64,000 nucleotides of DNA from Erythrobacter oryzae (GTDB taxonomy: Bacteria; Pseudomonadota; Alphaproteobacteria; Sphingomonadales; Sphingomonadaceae), in assembly GCF_030271515.1 (NCBI RefSeq), contig NZ_JASCXI010000004.1, forward strand, positions 434,001 to 498,000. The letters run 5' to 3'. The notes beneath the pieces are model-generated. The model searched no databases. It saw nothing but the letters and a program-made list of their open reading frames with translations, and was not told the DNA's origin. Of this stretch, positions 9,241 to 17,579 are shown piece after piece; positions within the stretch are counted from its first letter, which is position 1, and every line of letters begins with the position of its first letter. Position numbers and translations under genes: made by a program.

Positions 9241-9268
9241 CAGATGCTCTCCTTGGCAGACAGGTAAT

Positions 9269-10075
9269 TCATTTCTTGCCCTTGCGCGGGGCGGAGAGGC
9301 CCGCCTGCCGAGAGGACGGCGGCATCGGCCCGGTGTTGGTCAGTGTCGCGGTGTCGCGGCCCGAGCGCAGGATGATCTTCGCCGGGACCCCGTCGACCAC
9401 CACGGTATCGCCGCGGGTGGTGTAGTTGACCGGGCCTTCTTCCCCTTCGGCATTGGTGACGAGGATCGCCGGGATCGGCGCGCCCGGGGCCCAGGTGATG
9501 AACACCGCCTCGCCATCGTCATAGGTGCGCGCGGGGAGCAGTTCGGGCGTGCCCGCGCTCGCCCAGGCGAAGTTGAGCTTGGCCGGATCGGCAGCGCTGC
9601 CCTGCGGCACGGCCCCCGTCGCCGGATCGGGCGCGGCAGCGGCGAGCTCGGCCTGCGCCTCGGCCTCGGCGATGGCGGCGAGGCGCGCTTCCTCGGCGGC
9701 CTTTTCCAGCTCAGGATAGCGGAATTGCAGCACATAGAGCGCCCCCGCCTTGGGGCTTGCCACGAGGTCGAACAGGTAGGTGCGCTTGTCGGTCACCACG
9801 GTCATGTTGGTGCGCGCGGCAGGCTCCAGAGGCTTCACGAAGAGGATCGTCTGTGCCTTGTTGGGCTGCACCTGCCACGCCGCCGAATCCCCGATCGCGA
9901 CGTTCTCGATGATCTCATCGGGGGCGAACTTGATGGTGGTCTGCACCTTCACCCGCCCGTCGATCTGCACGACCCGGTCGGCATCGTAGACGAGGGTCTG
10001 AAGCCGGCTGTCCTGTGCGGCGACAGGAGCGGCAAGGGTCAGGGCGAGGCTCGCAAGGAGCGAGAACCGGGTCAT
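9269..10075 (-). CDS. virB9: VirB9-like core complex protein
   Basis: A 268-residue periplasmic protein with a cleavable signal peptide (LALTLAAPVAAQD). The VirB9 N-terminal domain follows (IKFAPDEIIENVAIGDSAAW, LFVKPLEPAARTNMTVVT, RTYLFDL), then an Ala/Glu-rich linker and the C-terminal beta domain that packs against VirB10. The start codon overlaps the virB6 stop as ATGA. No virB7 lipoprotein gene, the usual partner of VirB9, is visible next to it. Confidence 0.9.
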   Translation of the reverse strand: MTRFSLLASLALTLAAPVAAQDSRLQTLVYDADRVVQIDGRVKVQTTIKFAPDEIIENVAIGDSAAWQVQPNKAQTILFVKPLEPAARTNMTVVTDKRTYLFDLVASPKAGALYVLQFRYPELEKAAEEARLAAIAEAEAQAELAAAAPDPATGAVPQGSAADPAKLNFAWASAGTPELLPARTYDDGEAVFITWAPGAPIPAILVTNAEGEEGPVNYTTRGDTVVVDGVPAKIILRSGRDTATLTNTGPMPPSSRQAGLSAPRKGKK

Positions 10076-11274
10076 TGATAGGTCTCCGAAGGCGTCGTCG
10101 GCTTGGGGGCGGGCGCGGCCGGGGCCGGGGAAGTGGGGCGGAAGCGGTTCCCGATCCCGCGGGTGCGCGCAGGCGCTGCGCCGAGGGGCACGACCTGCCC
10201 GCCGCCGCTCGCGGCCGCAATAACGCGCACGTCGCGCGAGGCGGCCCCATCGGCGGCGGTGTCATTGGCGACCACCACCTGCGGTGGCGGCGCGACATCG
10301 GTGCGGCGCGCGGTCGCGGCGGGGGTGACGGGGGCGACATTGGTATTGCGCGGCGCGCTGCCCGCGGGTTGCGGGACGGCCACGGGGCGCGGAGTCTCGG
10401 CGGGGCGCTCGCGCTCCTTCGAGGGCACAAGGCCGAACACCTGCCAGCCCGCCACCATCGTCGAGGAGACCTTGAGCGCGAGCAGCATCAGCGCGACATG
10501 CACCGCGCCGATCAGGAAGAAGGCCATCGCCGCCTGCTGGTCGATCTGGCCCGGCACCGCCACCAGCGCGGCGAGCACCGGCACCGACATCTCGAGCATG
10601 ATCGACCCGCCCAGCACCGCGAAGAGCGGCGTCAGCGCCATCATCGTCAGCCCCTTGAGCCAGCCGGTGAACAGCCCGCGCGTGCCGTCGAACAGCGCCA
10701 GCACCACGAAAATCGGCCCGACCGCGAGAAGCAGCGCGAGTGCGATCCGCGCGGTCACCAGAATACCGACCGTGCCCAGCAGGAGCAGCATCGCCCCCAG
10801 CCACATCATCCCCGGCGGCGAGAAGGCGCTGATATCCTTGGTGTCCCCGCTCGCCTGCTGGATCGCCTGAAACACCACATCGAGCTTCTGCGCGAAGACC
10901 ATCGTCGCGCTCTCGCCGCGGGTGCCGGTGAGGATGCCTGCGATCTGGTCGGGCCCGCCGATGAAGATGTTGTAGAACACGCTCGAGAAGGCGACGAAGC
11001 TGGTCGCGAAGGTCAGCACCAGCCCCAGGGTCATCATCTTCGGCACCAGCGCGCGCACCGATATGTTCGACCGGCCGAGCATCAGCGAGATGCCGAAGAA
11101 GCCGACATAGAGCCCGAGCACGATGGTGAGCGCCAAGGCGAGCTGGCCGTCGTCGCCGAACAGGCGGTTGAAGGCCTGTTCGGAGACATTGCTCGCGATG
11201 CAGTCGACCGCGGTCAGCGCGGCCGAGACGCCGGTGCCCATCGCCTGCGCGGCGGTGTCGCAGTTCGCGCTCAT
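10072..11274 (-). CDS. virB6: VirB6/TrbL-like inner-membrane channel protein with Pro-rich tail
   Basis: A 400-residue protein with several hydrophobic segments in residues 30-270, typical of VirB6/TrbL. They are followed by an unusually long, Pro/Ala/Thr-rich hydrophilic C-terminal tail of about 110 residues. VirB6 forms part of the inner-membrane translocation path. The ATG at 11274 overlaps the virB4 stop as ATGA and was preferred over an upstream in-frame start at 11289. In canonical operons virB5 precedes and virB7/virB8 follow virB6; here virB9 follows directly. Confidence 0.85.
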   Translation of the reverse strand: MSANCDTAAQAMGTGVSAALTAVDCIASNVSEQAFNRLFGDDGQLALALTIVLGLYVGFFGISLMLGRSNISVRALVPKMMTLGLVLTFATSFVAFSSVFYNIFIGGPDQIAGILTGTRGESATMVFAQKLDVVFQAIQQASGDTKDISAFSPPGMMWLGAMLLLLGTVGILVTARIALALLLAVGPIFVVLALFDGTRGLFTGWLKGLTMMALTPLFAVLGGSIMLEMSVPVLAALVAVPGQIDQQAAMAFFLIGAVHVALMLLALKVSSTMVAGWQVFGLVPSKERERPAETPRPVAVPQPAGSAPRNTNVAPVTPAATARRTDVAPPPQVVVANDTAADGAASRDVRVIAAASGGGQVVPLGAAPARTRGIGNRFRPTSPAPAAPAPKPTTPSETYQ

Positions 11275-13697
11275 TCGGCGGCCTGCCACATGGAATCGTC
11301 CTCGGGATCGCCGGGGCCATCAGGCCAGGCGCGGCCGGTGAGCGGCGGATACCATGCCGAGGGCGCATCGCCGACCGCCTCGCGCAGCAGATCGAGCCGC
11401 CGCACCGCGCTCTCGCGGCCCGAGAGGATCGTCAGCACCTCGGGCGCGCCGGAGAGGTCGAGCCGCACCACGACGCTTGCATCGGGCTGGCGCACAAGGA
11501 AGCAGCGGCTGTGCGCGGGGAGCGAGCGGATCAGCGCGAATTCGTGGGCGGTGAGGCCGAAGCCGTCGCAATAATCCTCAGGCCGAGCGCGCGAATTGGG
11601 CATGAACACCATCGTCGCGGTCTGCTCGACCAGCGCGGTCGAGATGCGGCTGTCGAGCGCGTCGCGCGCGGATTGCGTCGCGAAGCCGACCAGCGCGTTG
11701 CGCTTGCGCAGCGTCTTCAGCCAATCGCGGATGCGCGCGGCGAAGACCTCGTCGTCCAGCGCCTTCCAGCCCTCGTCGATCAGGATCATCGTCGGCTGCC
11801 CATCCAGCCGCTCGTCGATGCGGTGGAACAGGTACATCATCGTCGGCGTGCGCAGGCGCGGGTTTTCGAGCAGCGCGGTCATGTCGAAGCCGAGCACGCG
11901 GGTTTCGAGGTCGAGCTGGTCGCGCGCGTTGTCGAACAGCCAGCTATGCTCGCCCTCCCCGATCCACGCGCCCAGACGATCCGCCAGATCGCCCGGTTCG
12001 GGACGGCGGGCCCCGGCGAGCAGTTCCTTGAAGTGGCGCAAGCGCCGCAGCGAGGGATCATTCGCGTAGGTCGCATCGACCGCCGCCGAGAGCGTCGCGA
12101 ATTCCTCCGGCCCATCGGCCTTGAGCAGCACGGCGAGCCAGTCGCGCAAGAAGGCGCGGTTGGCGGGGGTGTCGGGCAGGCCGAGCGGGTTGAACCCGGT
12201 CGGCAGCCCCGGCGCGATGCGGTCATAGCGCCCGCCGATCCCGCGAATGAACAGCTCCGCCCCACGATCCTTGTCGAACAGGATGGTGCGCGGTTTGAAT
12301 TTTTGGGCCTGCGCCGCCAGAAAATTCATGACGACCGTTTTCCCGGACCCGCTCGGCCCGATGACCGAGAAGTTGCCGAGGTCGCCGTGGTGGAAGTTGA
12401 AGAAGAACGGCGTCGCGCTGGTCGTCTCCAGCAGGGTGACTGCATCGCCCCAGTGGTTGCCGCCCGCCTGCCCCAGGGCAAAGCCGTGGAAGCTCCCGAA
12501 GCCCGCCATATTGGCCGACGAGATCAGCGCGCGGCGCACGATATATTCCTCGTTCCCCGGAAACTGCGCCCAGAAGGCGGGTTCGAGATTGGTGTCCTCG
12601 CGCACCGCGATCGCGCCGGTATCGGCGAGCGCGGCGGCACATGCGGCCATCGCGTCGTCGAGGCGCGGCAGAGTGCTCTCGCGCACCAGCACGGTCAGGT
12701 GATGATCGCCGAAGCCCACCGCCCCGTTGCCGAGCAGGTCGCGCGCGGCGAGCATGTCGGCGCGTTCGGCTGCGGCCTCTTCGTCCACCGAGCGCGAGCG
12801 GCGCAGCGCCAAGTCGATCCGCTCCTTGGCCGTGGTGCGCTCGTTGGGCGCATAGCTTTCAGTGACGACCATCTCGAACGGCAGGCGCAGCAGGTTGTCG
12901 AGCAGGCCGGGCGAAGTCGCCTCGGGGTAGTCCTTCAGCCCGAGGATCGCGGCGAAATCGGGCGCGGCGCTCCCGCGCAGCTCCATCGCATCGAGCCCGA
13001 AGCTGGCGCGGCGATAGGGGAGCATATGGCCGATGTCGGTGTCGTCGGAAGGCCGCCGCACCGGGCGCATCTCGCCGTTGTAGAGCGCGGAGAGTAGCTC
13101 CAGCATTTCCGAATTGGTGCCTGCGCTACCCGGGGCCTGATAATCCCCCAGCACCGCCGCGCCGTAGTTCTGCAAGGAGGCGACAAGGCCGGTGATCGCG
13201 GCCTTGAGGCTGCGCAGGTCCTTGGGATCGGCCTCAAGTTCGTCCGCGCCGGCGCGGGAGAACATCTTGGAGAGGCGCTCAGGCAACCCCGTCTTGCCGC
13301 GCGCGGGGCGGCGGATGAGGGTCACGAACTGGTCATTGATGAACAGCGATCCCCCCGCCAACCGCTGCTTCCAGCGCGCATCGATATGGCGCGAGAGGGG
13401 ATCGGGGAACTCGGCGTCGAGCTCCACCTCGACCCGGCGGCGGATGACGTGGTGATACATCACGAAACGCGCATCGAGGGTCGAGCGCAGCATCACCTCG
13501 CGCGTGGCGGCGTGGGCGTTGAGGGCATCGCTGTCCTCGGTCTCGAACAGCAGGCCGGGCACCTGGATCGCGCTCATCACGCTGCCATCACGCAGCAGCA
13601 CGGTGTTCTCGTCGATCAGGCGCGCATAGGGCAGGCGGTCGCCGACCCTGGCTTCCCTCGCGCTCCACGCGGCGGCACCGATCCATTTACGGGGCAT
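11271..13697 (-). CDS. virB4: VirB4-type secretion ATPase
   Basis: An 808-residue ATPase of type IV secretion. The CagE/TrbE/VirB4 N-terminal domain is followed by a Walker A motif GPSGSGKT near residue 449 and Walker B MILIDEGWKAL near 637, then the conserved KRNALVGFATQSARDAL block. Length is standard. It starts at the ATG at 13697, overlapping the end of virB3 by 11 bases, and overlaps virB6 by four. It should sit at the inner membrane and power pilin extraction and substrate transfer. Confidence 0.95.
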   Translation of the reverse strand: MPRKWIGAAAWSAREARVGDRLPYARLIDENTVLLRDGSVMSAIQVPGLLFETEDSDALNAHAATREVMLRSTLDARFVMYHHVIRRRVEVELDAEFPDPLSRHIDARWKQRLAGGSLFINDQFVTLIRRPARGKTGLPERLSKMFSRAGADELEADPKDLRSLKAAITGLVASLQNYGAAVLGDYQAPGSAGTNSEMLELLSALYNGEMRPVRRPSDDTDIGHMLPYRRASFGLDAMELRGSAAPDFAAILGLKDYPEATSPGLLDNLLRLPFEMVVTESYAPNERTTAKERIDLALRRSRSVDEEAAAERADMLAARDLLGNGAVGFGDHHLTVLVRESTLPRLDDAMAACAAALADTGAIAVREDTNLEPAFWAQFPGNEEYIVRRALISSANMAGFGSFHGFALGQAGGNHWGDAVTLLETTSATPFFFNFHHGDLGNFSVIGPSGSGKTVVMNFLAAQAQKFKPRTILFDKDRGAELFIRGIGGRYDRIAPGLPTGFNPLGLPDTPANRAFLRDWLAVLLKADGPEEFATLSAAVDATYANDPSLRRLRHFKELLAGARRPEPGDLADRLGAWIGEGEHSWLFDNARDQLDLETRVLGFDMTALLENPRLRTPTMMYLFHRIDERLDGQPTMILIDEGWKALDDEVFAARIRDWLKTLRKRNALVGFATQSARDALDSRISTALVEQTATMVFMPNSRARPEDYCDGFGLTAHEFALIRSLPAHSRCFLVRQPDASVVVRLDLSGAPEVLTILSGRESAVRRLDLLREAVGDAPSAWYPPLTGRAWPDGPGDPEDDSMWQAAE

Positions 13698-13998
13698 AGG
13701 AATTGCACCCCCAGCGTTTGAAATTGGGAACGCGCGGGCACTTGGAAACCTTCGTGATCCACAGGTCGAAAATGCGCGGCTCGCGCAGCGACGCGAAATA
13801 GCCGATCCCGTGCATCACCACCGGCACCAGCAGAAAGCCCACCAGAAACAGCCCGTTCTGGATCAGCAGATTGCGCAGGATCAGGAAGGCGATCGTCGTC
13901 ACCATCATGTTGATGATGAAGAAATTCATCGTCACGCCCGCGAACATCTGCGGGCGGGTGAGCGCGCGGTGGACGGGGTTGCGGACGAGGTCGGTCAT
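13687..13998 (-). CDS. virB3: VirB3-like inner-membrane protein
   Basis: A 103-residue protein with two close hydrophobic segments (residues 25-60) and the family pattern of an N-terminal NPVHRALTRPQMFAGV and a C-terminal FDLWITKV. The ATG at 13998 overlaps the virB2 stop by one base (TGATG) and the gene runs into virB4. The upstream in-frame Arg/His-rich extension is out-of-frame translation of virB2 and is excluded. Confidence 0.88.
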   Translation of the reverse strand: MTDLVRNPVHRALTRPQMFAGVTMNFFIINMMVTTIAFLILRNLLIQNGLFLVGFLLVPVVMHGIGYFASLREPRIFDLWITKVSKCPRVPNFKRWGCNSYAP

Positions 13999-14309
13999 CA
14001 GCCAGCGGCCGACTGGATACCGGCGACGATGGTGGTCGCGCCGAACAGGATGAAGACGCCGATGATGACGGTCGCGCCGAAGCGCCAGTTCATCCGGCCG
14101 GTGAGCATCATGAAGCCGATCGCGGCGACCGCCATCACCGCGATAGTGGTCGCCACAGTGCCCAGCAAGGTGCCCTGAAGCCATAGTAGCGCATTGTTGA
14201 TCGGGCCCGAGCCGGCCGGATCGGCGGTTTGCGCGAAGGCGGCGGTGTGCGCCCCCGCGAGCGCGAAGATGGCGGCGAGACGGGCGGGAAGGCGGAAGGA
14301 AGGCATCAT
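13998..14309 (-). CDS. virB2: VirB2-like pilin
   Basis: A 103-residue small pilin precursor with a signal peptide ending near AFAQ and two hydrophobic segments separated by a short basic turn (TGRMNWRFG). This is the standard VirB2 topology. The mature part would be about 75 residues. It lies between the lytic transglycosylase and virB3, as in the canonical order. Two ATG codons (14309, 14306) could serve as start. Confidence 0.88.
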   Translation of the reverse strand: MMPSFRLPARLAAIFALAGAHTAAFAQTADPAGSGPINNALLWLQGTLLGTVATTIAVMAVAAIGFMMLTGRMNWRFGATVIIGVFILFGATTIVAGIQSAAG

Positions 14310-14349
14310 TTCGGTGTCAGACTTTCACTTGGGCTCAGAGCGCAGCCGG

Positions 14350-15003
14350 TCATTGCCCCGGCGCGCGCGAATGGTTGGACAGCCGCCCCATGATGGCGGC
14401 AACATACTGCTGTGTCTCGCGGATATTGGGAATGCCGCCCGCGCGCGCGACGCGCCCAGGCCCGGCATTATAGGCGGCGAGCGCCTTTTCGATGTCGCCG
14501 TCGAAGCGGTCGAGCTGTTCGCGCAGGTAGCGCGCCCCGCCCTCGAGATTGGCGAAAGGATCGCGCGGATCGACCCCGAGATAGCGCGCGGTGCCCGGCA
14601 TCAGCTGGGCAAGGCCCTGCGCCCCGACCGGCGAGACCGCGTTCTCGTTCCAGCGGCTCTCCTGCCACACCACCGCCTCGAGCAGCGCGGGCGAGAGATC
14701 GAAGCGGGCGGAAAGCTCGGCGATCTTGGCGGCGTAGCGTAGCGGGATGCCGCGCGCGGACTGCGCCGGGTCGGCGATCGCGAAGGCGGGGATCGGGTAG
14801 TCGGGTGCCTCACCCTGCTCGGCCGGAGTGACAGGCGGCACGGGCTCGCCCGTCGCGCTCTGCCCGGCGCGCGGCCCGGAAACCCAGCGCGCGCCCTCGG
14901 CATCGAGTTCGAGCACATCGGCGCGCGCCTCGGCCGCCTGGCCGAAGGCTAGTCCGGCACCCGCAGCAATTGTCATGACGCGGCAAGCCGCGGCGAGAAT
15001 CAT
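14350..15003 (-). CDS. virB1: lytic transglycosylase, VirB1-like
   Basis: A 217-residue exported protein with an N-terminal hydrophobic signal and a Pro-rich linker. The SLT domain starts near residue 90: the catalytic Glu is in VVWQESRWNENAVSPVGAQGLAQLMPGTA, followed by LGVDPRDPFANLEGGARYL and ALAAYNAGPGRV. It should open peptidoglycan for assembly of the secretion channel. It is the first gene of the virB operon, and its Asn/Ala/Gly SLT motifs are all intact. Confidence 0.9.
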   Translation of the reverse strand: MILAAACRVMTIAAGAGLAFGQAAEARADVLELDAEGARWVSGPRAGQSATGEPVPPVTPAEQGEAPDYPIPAFAIADPAQSARGIPLRYAAKIAELSARFDLSPALLEAVVWQESRWNENAVSPVGAQGLAQLMPGTARYLGVDPRDPFANLEGGARYLREQLDRFDGDIEKALAAYNAGPGRVARAGGIPNIRETQQYVAAIMGRLSNHSRAPGQ

Positions 15004-15154
15004 GTCTCGGCCCTCCAGAGTGTCTCCCTTTGTCTATCCTAAATGACAGGCAGGTGACAGTATGAGGAAAGCCCCGACATGCTTACCACGCGGTTACCGG
15101 GGCATTTCCTTGCGCAAGATCGCGCAAATCGGCCCCGGGCTCCGCATCAGGGGA

Positions 15155-15577
15155 TCAACGGTCGCGGTAGGTGAGCTGCCCCGACGAAGCGGTCGCCGTG
15201 CGGAATTCGCCGCGCTCGAGCATCTTGAGCGCCTTGCGCGCCAGCCGCCGCGAATCGGTCGCGGTGCCCTCGGCGGTGGTGAGTTCGACCACCTCCTCGC
15301 ACGCCAGCGCCTGGCGGAAAGCATCGCGCGCGCGCGCCTCGTCACCGGTCTGGGCATAGGCGATCCCGAGATTGATCAGCACCGCGGCATCGCGCGGATC
15401 GGCGGCGCTGGCCTGCTCGAGCGTGGCGACGGCCTGCTCGGCACGGCCCGCGGCCAGCGTGCGCGCGGCGAGTTCGGGCGCGGCCTCGGGCGCAGCGCGC
15501 GCGGCATCAACGGCAGAGGGGGCGACGGGAAGCGGGCTTGCGGCGGCGAGCGCCAGAGCAAGGAAGGAAAGGGACAT
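15155..15577 (-). CDS. small TPR-repeat protein, probably exported
   Basis: A 140-residue protein with a short hydrophobic N-terminus that may be a signal peptide, then tetratricopeptide-like helices (AEQAVATLEQASAADPRDAAVLINLGIAYAQTGD and EARARDAFRQAL). GAGGAG stands nine bases before the ATG at 15577. It lies about 150 bases upstream of virB1 on the same strand, so co-expression with the secretion operon is possible but not shown. No specific function can be assigned. Confidence 0.7.
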   Translation of the reverse strand: MSLSFLALALAAASPLPVAPSAVDAARAAPEAAPELAARTLAAGRAEQAVATLEQASAADPRDAAVLINLGIAYAQTGDEARARDAFRQALACEEVVELTTAEGTATDSRRLARKALKMLERGEFRTATASSGQLTYRDR

Positions 15578-15887
15578 CGGCGTGGCTCCTCTTCAGCAGA
15601 CACGCATGATGCATGCAGTTGGTCGTCAATGCAACATAACTGTAACATTGTCTTTTTCTTGTAATCTAGAATTTCAACCACCTGAATTAAATTGTCTTTT
15701 GTGTGACATTCGGACTTCTCAAGCCGGATCGCGCGTTGTCATATTTGTCATTTTTTGGTCATAATGCTGCAAATGCCATGCGACTGTAATGCTGCAAGAA
15801 TTCTGTCACGAACGACACCTAGCGACCCCTCAGCGCAACAAACCAAGCGCCTAACTCGATTCTCGGCTCAAGAGGGGACCCAAGCTC
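15578..15887 (+). promoter_or_regulatory. AT-rich control region with Pho-box-like direct repeats
   Basis: This 310-base gap is far richer in A+T than its surroundings. It contains heptamers close to the PhoB half-site CTGTCAT with the 11-base period of a Pho box. These are TTGTCAT-N4-TGGTCAT at 15745-15762 and CTGCAAG-N4-CTGTCAC at 15792-15809, with a further CTGTAAT at 15784. The second pair lies about 80 bases before the downstream GTG start. It most likely holds the promoter of the lipoprotein/receptor pair; binding by PhoB is inference. Confidence 0.5.
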
Positions 15888-17447
15888 GTGAAGAACATCC
15901 AACGCACTCTCATTCTGGGTTGCAGCCTGGTCGCTCTGGCGGGTTGCGGCGCCGATGAGATCGTCTCGCCCGGAACCGGCGGCGACATCATCATCAACAA
16001 CCCGGCGCCGACCCCGACGCCCACCCCGACCCCCACGCCCACCCAGACCCTGGTGACCGCGGCTGCGGGCTGCCCGACCATCGCGACCGCCGGCGGCCTC
16101 GTCGATGCCGGCACGATCTCGGGCCCGACCGGTGCCTACCGCGTGTGCCAGCTCCCGGCCCGCTTCACCTCGACCGACCTGCTGCCCTACATCCGCGGCC
16201 TCGTGTACCAGATCCCGGGCCGCGTCGAAGTCGGCGCCGACCGCGGCTTTTCGAGCACCGGTACCACCGTCACCCTGACGATCGAGCCGGGCGTGATCCT
16301 GTTCGGCCAGCAGGACTCCTACCTGGTGGTCAACCGCGGTAACGCGATCCAGTCGAACGGCACCGCCGAGCGTCCGATCGTGTGGACCAGCCGCGACAAC
16401 ATCCTCGGCCTCGCCAACGACAACAGCCAGCAGCAGTGGGGCGGCGTCGTGCTGCTCGGCCGCGCGCCGATCTCGGATTGCTCGACCGGCGTGTTCAACA
16501 ACGGCACCACCACCAATGCGACCTGCGAAGGCCGCCTCGAAGGTGCGGCGGTCGCGACCCCGTTCGGCGGCGCCAACGCGGCCGACAGCTCGGGCTCGTT
16601 CCGCTTCAACCAGATCCGCTTCTCGGGCTTCGAACTGGCGCCCAACAACGAGCTCCAGTCGCTCACCACCGGCGGCGCGGGTTCGGGCACGGTGATCGAG
16701 AACCTGCTCTCGTTCAACAGCTCGGATGACGGCATCGAGTTCTTCGGCGGCGGGTTCAACGCCCGCAACTTCGCGATCATCGGCGCCTCGGACGATTCGC
16801 TCGACGTCGACACCGGCGCGCTCGTCAACCTCGACACCGTGATCGCGGTGCAGCGTTCAGGCACCGGTGACCGCGCGATCGAACTCGATTCGCCCAACGT
16901 CGCCGACCGCACGCCCTCGAACGCGCTCCCGCAGACCCGCTTCCAGGTGAACAACTTCACCTTCGTGATGCGCGACGGGGCGCCGCAGGTGATCCAGGCC
17001 CGCGGCGGCGCGGCGCTCGGCCTCACCAACGGCGTGATCAATGCCGGCACCAACCACTGCTTCCAGATCGACGAAGCCCCGACACTCGCGGCGCTGATCG
17101 GTGTGGACTCGGTGGTCGGCGACTGCCCCGCGGTCGATCCGATCCGCGGCGGCGGCGGCAACACCAACGCCGATGTCGCCACCGCGATCAACGCCGGCAC
17201 CAACAACAACTTCGCCTTTGCCATCACGCTGACCAGCAACGTGGTCAACGGCGCGGGCGAAACCGGCCGCACCGCATTCAACGCCAACACCCGTTCGACC
17301 TTCTTTCCGACCCGCACCTACATCGGGGCGATCCAGAACGCGGCGGCGCTGACCAGCATCTTCGGCAACTGGACCTGCAACTCGTCGATCCAGGCCTTCG
17401 GCAGCACCACCGGCAACTGCACCTCGCTGCCGGTCTACCCGGCCTAA
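15888..17447 (+). CDS. secreted or surface lipoprotein with Pro-Thr linker
   Basis: A 519-residue lipoprotein. The start is a GTG preceded by AGAGGGGA. The signal peptide ends in the lipobox LAGC with Cys20 as lipid anchor, followed by a short acidic stretch and a Pro-Thr repeat linker (residues 41-54). The body is rich in Asn, Gly and short beta-strand motifs (ERPIVWTSRD, QWGGVVLLGRAPI, SDDGIEFFGG, DDSLDVDTG), which suggests a right-handed beta-helix. Several Cys pairs fit disulfides outside the cytoplasm. Similar proteins sit next to OAR-like TonB receptors in sphingomonads and Caulobacter. From memory, the phosphate-starvation lipoprotein ElpS of Caulobacter has a comparable layout; I could not check this. 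Confidence 0.7.
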   Translation: MKNIQRTLILGCSLVALAGCGADEIVSPGTGGDIIINNPAPTPTPTPTPTPTQTLVTAAAGCPTIATAGGLVDAGTISGPTGAYRVCQLPARFTSTDLLPYIRGLVYQIPGRVEVGADRGFSSTGTTVTLTIEPGVILFGQQDSYLVVNRGNAIQSNGTAERPIVWTSRDNILGLANDNSQQQWGGVVLLGRAPISDCSTGVFNNGTTTNATCEGRLEGAAVATPFGGANAADSSGSFRFNQIRFSGFELAPNNELQSLTTGGAGSGTVIENLLSFNSSDDGIEFFGGGFNARNFAIIGASDDSLDVDTGALVNLDTVIAVQRSGTGDRAIELDSPNVADRTPSNALPQTRFQVNNFTFVMRDGAPQVIQARGGAALGLTNGVINAGTNHCFQIDEAPTLAALIGVDSVVGDCPAVDPIRGGGGNTNADVATAINAGTNNNFAFAITLTSNVVNGAGETGRTAFNANTRSTFFPTRTYIGAIQNAAALTSIFGNWTCNSSIQAFGSTTGNCTSLPVYPA

Positions 17448-17464
17448 GCGACACGAAGAAAATG

Positions 17465-17507
17465 CCGGGGGGCGAGGCCGCAGCATGGTGCAGCGCCTCC
17501 CCCCCGG
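17465..17507 (+). other. strong intercistronic hairpin between lipoprotein and receptor genes
   Basis: CCGGGGGG (17465-17472) and GAGGC (17474-17478) pair with GCCTC (17495-17499) and CCCCCCGG (17500-17507), leaving one bulged base and a 16-base loop. Only TTT follows. It could partly stop transcription or protect the upstream message, giving more lipoprotein than receptor. Confidence 0.7.
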
Positions 17508-17579
17508 TTTCGATTGAATCCGGGCTGCAAGTGCAGCCTGTCCACTGATACGGGCCAATTCATGAGGGGGTCCTCACCT

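Noticed and set aside
16005..16052. Pro-Thr codon repeat as a DNA-level tandem repeat or CRISPR
   Set aside because: It is a short in-frame linker repeat behind a lipobox, with no spacers. No CRISPR array was seen in the window.
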